Assembly (NCBI GenBank): GCA_902470895.1
Contig: CABRID010000092.1
Coordinates: 1 to 7,942, forward strand
Length of the DNA: 7,942 bases
Reading direction: 5' to 3'
Source: an uncultured Collinsella sp.
GTDB taxonomy: Bacteria; Actinomycetota; Coriobacteriia; Coriobacteriales; Coriobacteriaceae
The notes beneath the pieces were generated by a model. The model was not told the DNA's origin, did no database searches, and saw only the letters and a list, made by a program, of their open reading frames with translations. Below, one piece after another: positions 6,142-7,942 of this stretch (the stretch's first letter is position 1; each line of letters starts with the position of its first letter). Both the position numbers and the translations under genes were made by a program.

Positions 6142-6172
6142 TGGTGCAAAGGGGCATGTTGGTGCATTGGGG
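6142..6172. repeat. Remnant of the TGGTGCA palindrome family
   Basis: Two copies of TGGTGCA lie just after the DUF2974 stop. TGGTGCAAAGGGG (6142-6154) matches the outer left end of the upstream palindrome (4886-4898) at 12 of 13 bases in direct orientation. TGGTGCATTGGGG (6160-6172) is the exact 13-base reverse complement of its right end (4948-4960). The long central arms are absent, so this looks like a decayed or partial copy. Confidence 0.65.
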
Positions 6173-6185
6173 CGGGCACGACCGC

Positions 6186-6191
6186 TATACT
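6186..6191 (+). promoter_or_regulatory. Candidate -10 box for the ndpA-like gene
   Basis: TATACT matches the -10 consensus at 5 of 6 positions and lies 38 bases before the preferred ATG at 6230. No convincing -35 is present at 16-18 bases; that region is occupied by the TGGTGCA repeat. It is a modest candidate only. Confidence 0.3.
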
Positions 6192-6229
6192 GATTCGTGC
6201 TGAAATCGATCTAGAACGGAATGCCGTAT

Positions 6230-7234
6230 ATGAAAATCAATCACGCAATCCTGCATATCCTGGACTTTGACTCGGCCGTCAACGTCATGAGCCAGCGCGA
6301 GCTCGATATCGAGAGCCGCACCGTGCGCAACTTCGTGACCACGCATCTGCGTCGTGCCCGCACGTCTGCCGATAACAAGCGCGCCACGTTTGCCGAGAAC
6401 TCCGCATTCGGCGGCGAGCTCAAGGGCTATTTCTTTGGCGAGCGCGAATTCGTGGACCTGTCGCAGCAGATTGCGGAGTTTATCTCCTCGGAGCTTACCA
6501 AGGCCGAAAAGGCCGAGTCCACCGATGTCCTCGTTGCCGACTTTGACGATGACGAGGACGCACGCTGGTTTGCCGTCATGCTGTTGGGTTCCAAGCAGGC
6601 CTTTATGCACGAGGTAGGCCGCGAGGAGGGCGAGGTGCGCAACGATATCGCACGCCATTACGCTATCCTGCCGAATCCTTCCCAAAAGGTGCCGAGCTAC
6701 GCCATCGTGCGCGCGAGCACCATGGAGATCGGCTACGTGGACAAAAAGCGCAAGATCGCCGGCGAGGACCGCATGCTTATTCCTGACGGCCTGCTGCAGT
6801 GCGATACGGGCGTGTCGGGCAAGGAGATTATCGACACCGTGACGCGCGTGGTCGAGGAGGTTGCCGAGGAGCACGGCGCCAATACGGCCGTGGCGCTCGC
6901 CAAGGTCAAAGCCGCTGTTGCCGAGAAGGTCGAAGACGACGAGGAACTGCCGCCTTGGGATATCGTCGACGAGGTCTTTGAGGACGAGCCGGTCATCAAA
7001 GAGAGCGTTCGTGCGGCATTGACCGAGGAAAAGGTGCCCGAGCGCGTGCCCGTGGAGCGTAAACAGGTCGAGCGTGCGGCCGTGCGCAATCATAAGATTC
7101 GAACCGATACGGGTATCGAGATCAGCTTCCCGGCCGAGATGGGCTCGAACTCCGAGTATATCGAGTTCGTCAACGAGCCCAACGGCCTCATCTCCATCGA
7201 GCTCAAGAACATCGGAAGCATCGAGAACCGATAG
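6230..7234 (+). CDS. Nucleoid-associated protein, NdpA/YejK (NA37) family
   Basis: A 334-residue protein matching the 37-kDa nucleoid-associated family (E. coli YejK, 335 residues) along its length. Family members associate with DNA in the nucleoid; their detailed role is poorly known. The opening MKINHAILHILDFDSA is the family's typical N terminus, and the C-terminal section contains KIRTDTGIEISFPAEM and ends in a strand-rich NGLISIELKNIG. The centre (about 200-265) is strongly acidic and charged. An ATG nine bases upstream (6221) would add three residues, but CGGA directly abuts it; that element sits at a better distance from 6230, which also matches the family start. It appears complete. 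It is followed closely by a palindromic terminator and a toxin-antitoxin module, but nothing ties their functions. Confidence 0.88.
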   Translation: MKINHAILHILDFDSAVNVMSQRELDIESRTVRNFVTTHLRRARTSADNKRATFAENSAFGGELKGYFFGEREFVDLSQQIAEFISSELTKAEKAESTDVLVADFDDDEDARWFAVMLLGSKQAFMHEVGREEGEVRNDIARHYAILPNPSQKVPSYAIVRASTMEIGYVDKKRKIAGEDRMLIPDGLLQCDTGVSGKEIIDTVTRVVEEVAEEHGANTAVALAKVKAAVAEKVEDDEELPPWDIVDEVFEDEPVIKESVRAALTEEKVPERVPVERKQVERAAVRNHKIRTDTGIEISFPAEMGSNSEYIEFVNEPNGLISIELKNIGSIENR

Positions 7235-7257
7235 CGCAATAGTTTCTTCCAAAGAGA

Positions 7258-7311
7258 AATCTGGATTATATTTTGAAGTATACTTTGAAATATAATCCAG
7301 ATTATTTTTTT
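7258..7311 (+). terminator. 46-base palindrome with T-tract: terminator and likely TA operator
   Basis: Arms 7258-7273 and 7288-7303 are perfect 16-base complements, and the middle (7274-7287) continues pairing through two G-T wobbles to the self-complementary AAGTATACTT, so the whole 46 bases are symmetric about 7280/7281. Seven T residues follow (7305-7311), making it a plausible terminator for the upstream gene. It is AT-rich and contains TATAAT (7291-7296) and TATACT (7279-7284), so an antitoxin bound to the palindrome could block the operon promoter, as is usual for type II modules. No good -35 is visible, so the exact promoter is uncertain. Confidence 0.75.
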
Positions 7312-7316
7312 GGAGG
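7312..7316 (+). promoter_or_regulatory. Ribosome binding site of the antitoxin
   Basis: GGAGG starts directly after the T-tract and lies five bases before the ATG at 7322. This rules out the in-frame TTG at 7310, which overlaps the T-tract and the Shine-Dalgarno itself. Confidence 0.85.
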
Positions 7317-7321
7317 TACAA

Positions 7322-7672
7322 ATGTCCCCACTTGTTCTGGAAAAGCCGGTGTTTACAAAAGATCAGGTAGTTTCTGCCACCGAAGCGAGCAAGTCCTTAT
7401 CTGCCGTTCGCAAGCGCGCTAAGCGCGCGCCGCAGTTTATCGCCGATCATAACGATATCGATACCGTGATTATCGACTACGCCGCCTATGAGGAAATGTA
7501 CGGCGCCCTACAGTACCTTCGCGAACTTGAGCTTGATCGTATTGCGGCAGATCGAATCAAAAACGGACCGCATGAGTTTATTCCGTTTGAAGATACCCTG
7601 ACTCCTGAGGAGCTCGCGGAGTTCGAATCGATGGACTCCGACGCGATTTCGGATGAGGGTCTTTTCGAATGA
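7322..7672 (+). CDS. Type II antitoxin, Phd/YefM-like
   Basis: A 116-residue antitoxin that should bind and neutralise the RelE-type toxin encoded next and, with it, repress the operon. Residues about 14-75 (VVSATEASKSLSAVRKRAKRAP, then DTVIIDYAAYEEMYGALQYL in two stretches of one domain) have the Phd/YefM pattern: an N-terminal SATEA...LS helix, a strand ending in a tyrosine-containing YAAYEEM turn, then helices. The N-terminal half is basic and should contact DNA. The C-terminal tail (about 82-116) is acidic, with PFEDTLTPEELAEFESM, as expected for the toxin-wrapping part. The stop overlaps the toxin start by four bases (ATGA), implying coupled translation. The palindrome directly upstream is the probable operator. 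Distant RelB-type annotation is possible. Confidence 0.85.
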   Translation: MSPLVLEKPVFTKDQVVSATEASKSLSAVRKRAKRAPQFIADHNDIDTVIIDYAAYEEMYGALQYLRELELDRIAADRIKNGPHEFIPFEDTLTPEELAEFESMDSDAISDEGLFE

Positions 7673-7942
7673 GCGGGCACTTTGTCGTCGGCTTTTTGAA
7701 TCGAGACGTCGAGAAGGAATATCAAAAACTAGATGGTTCTCAGCGAAGGCTCGTCCGCATTGCAGTGGCGAAATTAAAGACGCGCGCCGATGAAATCGGA
7801 ACGCCGCTTCACGGTGAGCTTGCCGGCTGCAAAAAGATTAAATGGAGAAAGGCGGGACTCCGAATGGTATTTCGAATTCGAGAGGACGGAACGGTTGAGA
7901 TTGCCGAGATCGTTGCAATAGGTCGACGCGACCGTTCAGAGG
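7669..7942 (+). CDS. RelE-family toxin, 3' end beyond the window
   Basis: The first 91 residues of a type II toxin, a ribosome-dependent mRNA interferase by family. The frame starts at an ATG overlapping the antitoxin stop and is open to the window edge. From residue 51 it follows E. coli RelE closely: LAGCKKIKWRKAGLRMVFRI, then VAIGRRDRSE. By that alignment Lys56, Lys58, Arg65 and Arg87 correspond to the RelE functional residues Lys52, Lys54, Arg61 and Arg81. The tyrosine equivalent to RelE Tyr87 would be about two codons past the edge, so completeness cannot be judged. Eight of its twelve arginine codons are CGA, AGA or AGG, unlike ldh, which uses only CGC and CGT; this suggests acquisition by transfer. 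Confidence 0.88.
   Translation, partial: MSGHFVVGFLNRDVEKEYQKLDGSQRRLVRIAVAKLKTRADEIGTPLHGELAGCKKIKWRKAGLRMVFRIREDGTVEIAEIVAIGRRDRSE

Noticed and set aside
6185..7321. A 378-residue minus-strand open frame opposite the ndpA-like gene
   Set aside because: It runs through the palindromic terminator and T-tract, and its translation is a Leu/Asp/His-rich shadow with no family resemblance.

Overview
The window reads as a high-GC, gene-dense bacterial chromosome from an anaerobic fermenter. Strong C/G third-position codon preference, protein texture and the repeat style suggest a gut actinobacterium of the class Coriobacteriia, perhaps Collinsella or a relative. This is inference from style; there is no rRNA or other marker to fix it. 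The first 46 bases are not genomic: they are an Illumina Nextera read-2 adapter with its index, so the source contig ended there in library sequence.

Layout, all convincing genes on the + strand. Positions 47-378 hold no gene I can defend, only a possible decayed minus-strand reading frame and a weak promoter. nadE (379-2367), a two-domain glutamine-dependent NAD+ synthetase, is followed by a perfect intrinsic terminator. Next come a fold-type I PLP aminotransferase (2507-3670) and L-lactate dehydrogenase (3871-4821), which has its own terminator. A large, nearly perfect palindrome (4886-4960) abuts that terminator and precedes an alpha/beta-hydrolase-like DUF2974 gene (4978-6138). Fragments of the same repeat reappear just after that gene. 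An NdpA/YejK-like nucleoid-associated protein follows (6230-7234). The window closes with a type II toxin-antitoxin pair: a Phd/YefM-type antitoxin (7322-7672) overlapping a RelE-type toxin (7669 onward) that runs off the edge. A 46-base palindrome in front of the pair looks like both the ndpA-like gene's terminator and the operon's operator region.

Functionally the first half is housekeeping: NAD+ synthesis, amino-acid transamination and NADH reoxidation by lactate formation. nadE and ldh are linked through the NAD(H) pool, but terminators separate these genes and nothing shows one operon. The second half is more accessory: a repeat-bracketed hydrolase of unknown role and a toxin-antitoxin module whose toxin has visibly different arginine codon use.

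The most unusual structural theme is that four successive genes (aminotransferase, ldh, DUF2974, antitoxin) each have a strong hairpin ending only about 10-30 bases before the start codon. Two of these hairpins have true terminator U-tracts. That placement raises the possibility of leader attenuation or operator control rather than simple end-of-gene termination. I see no clearly new multi-gene system here.
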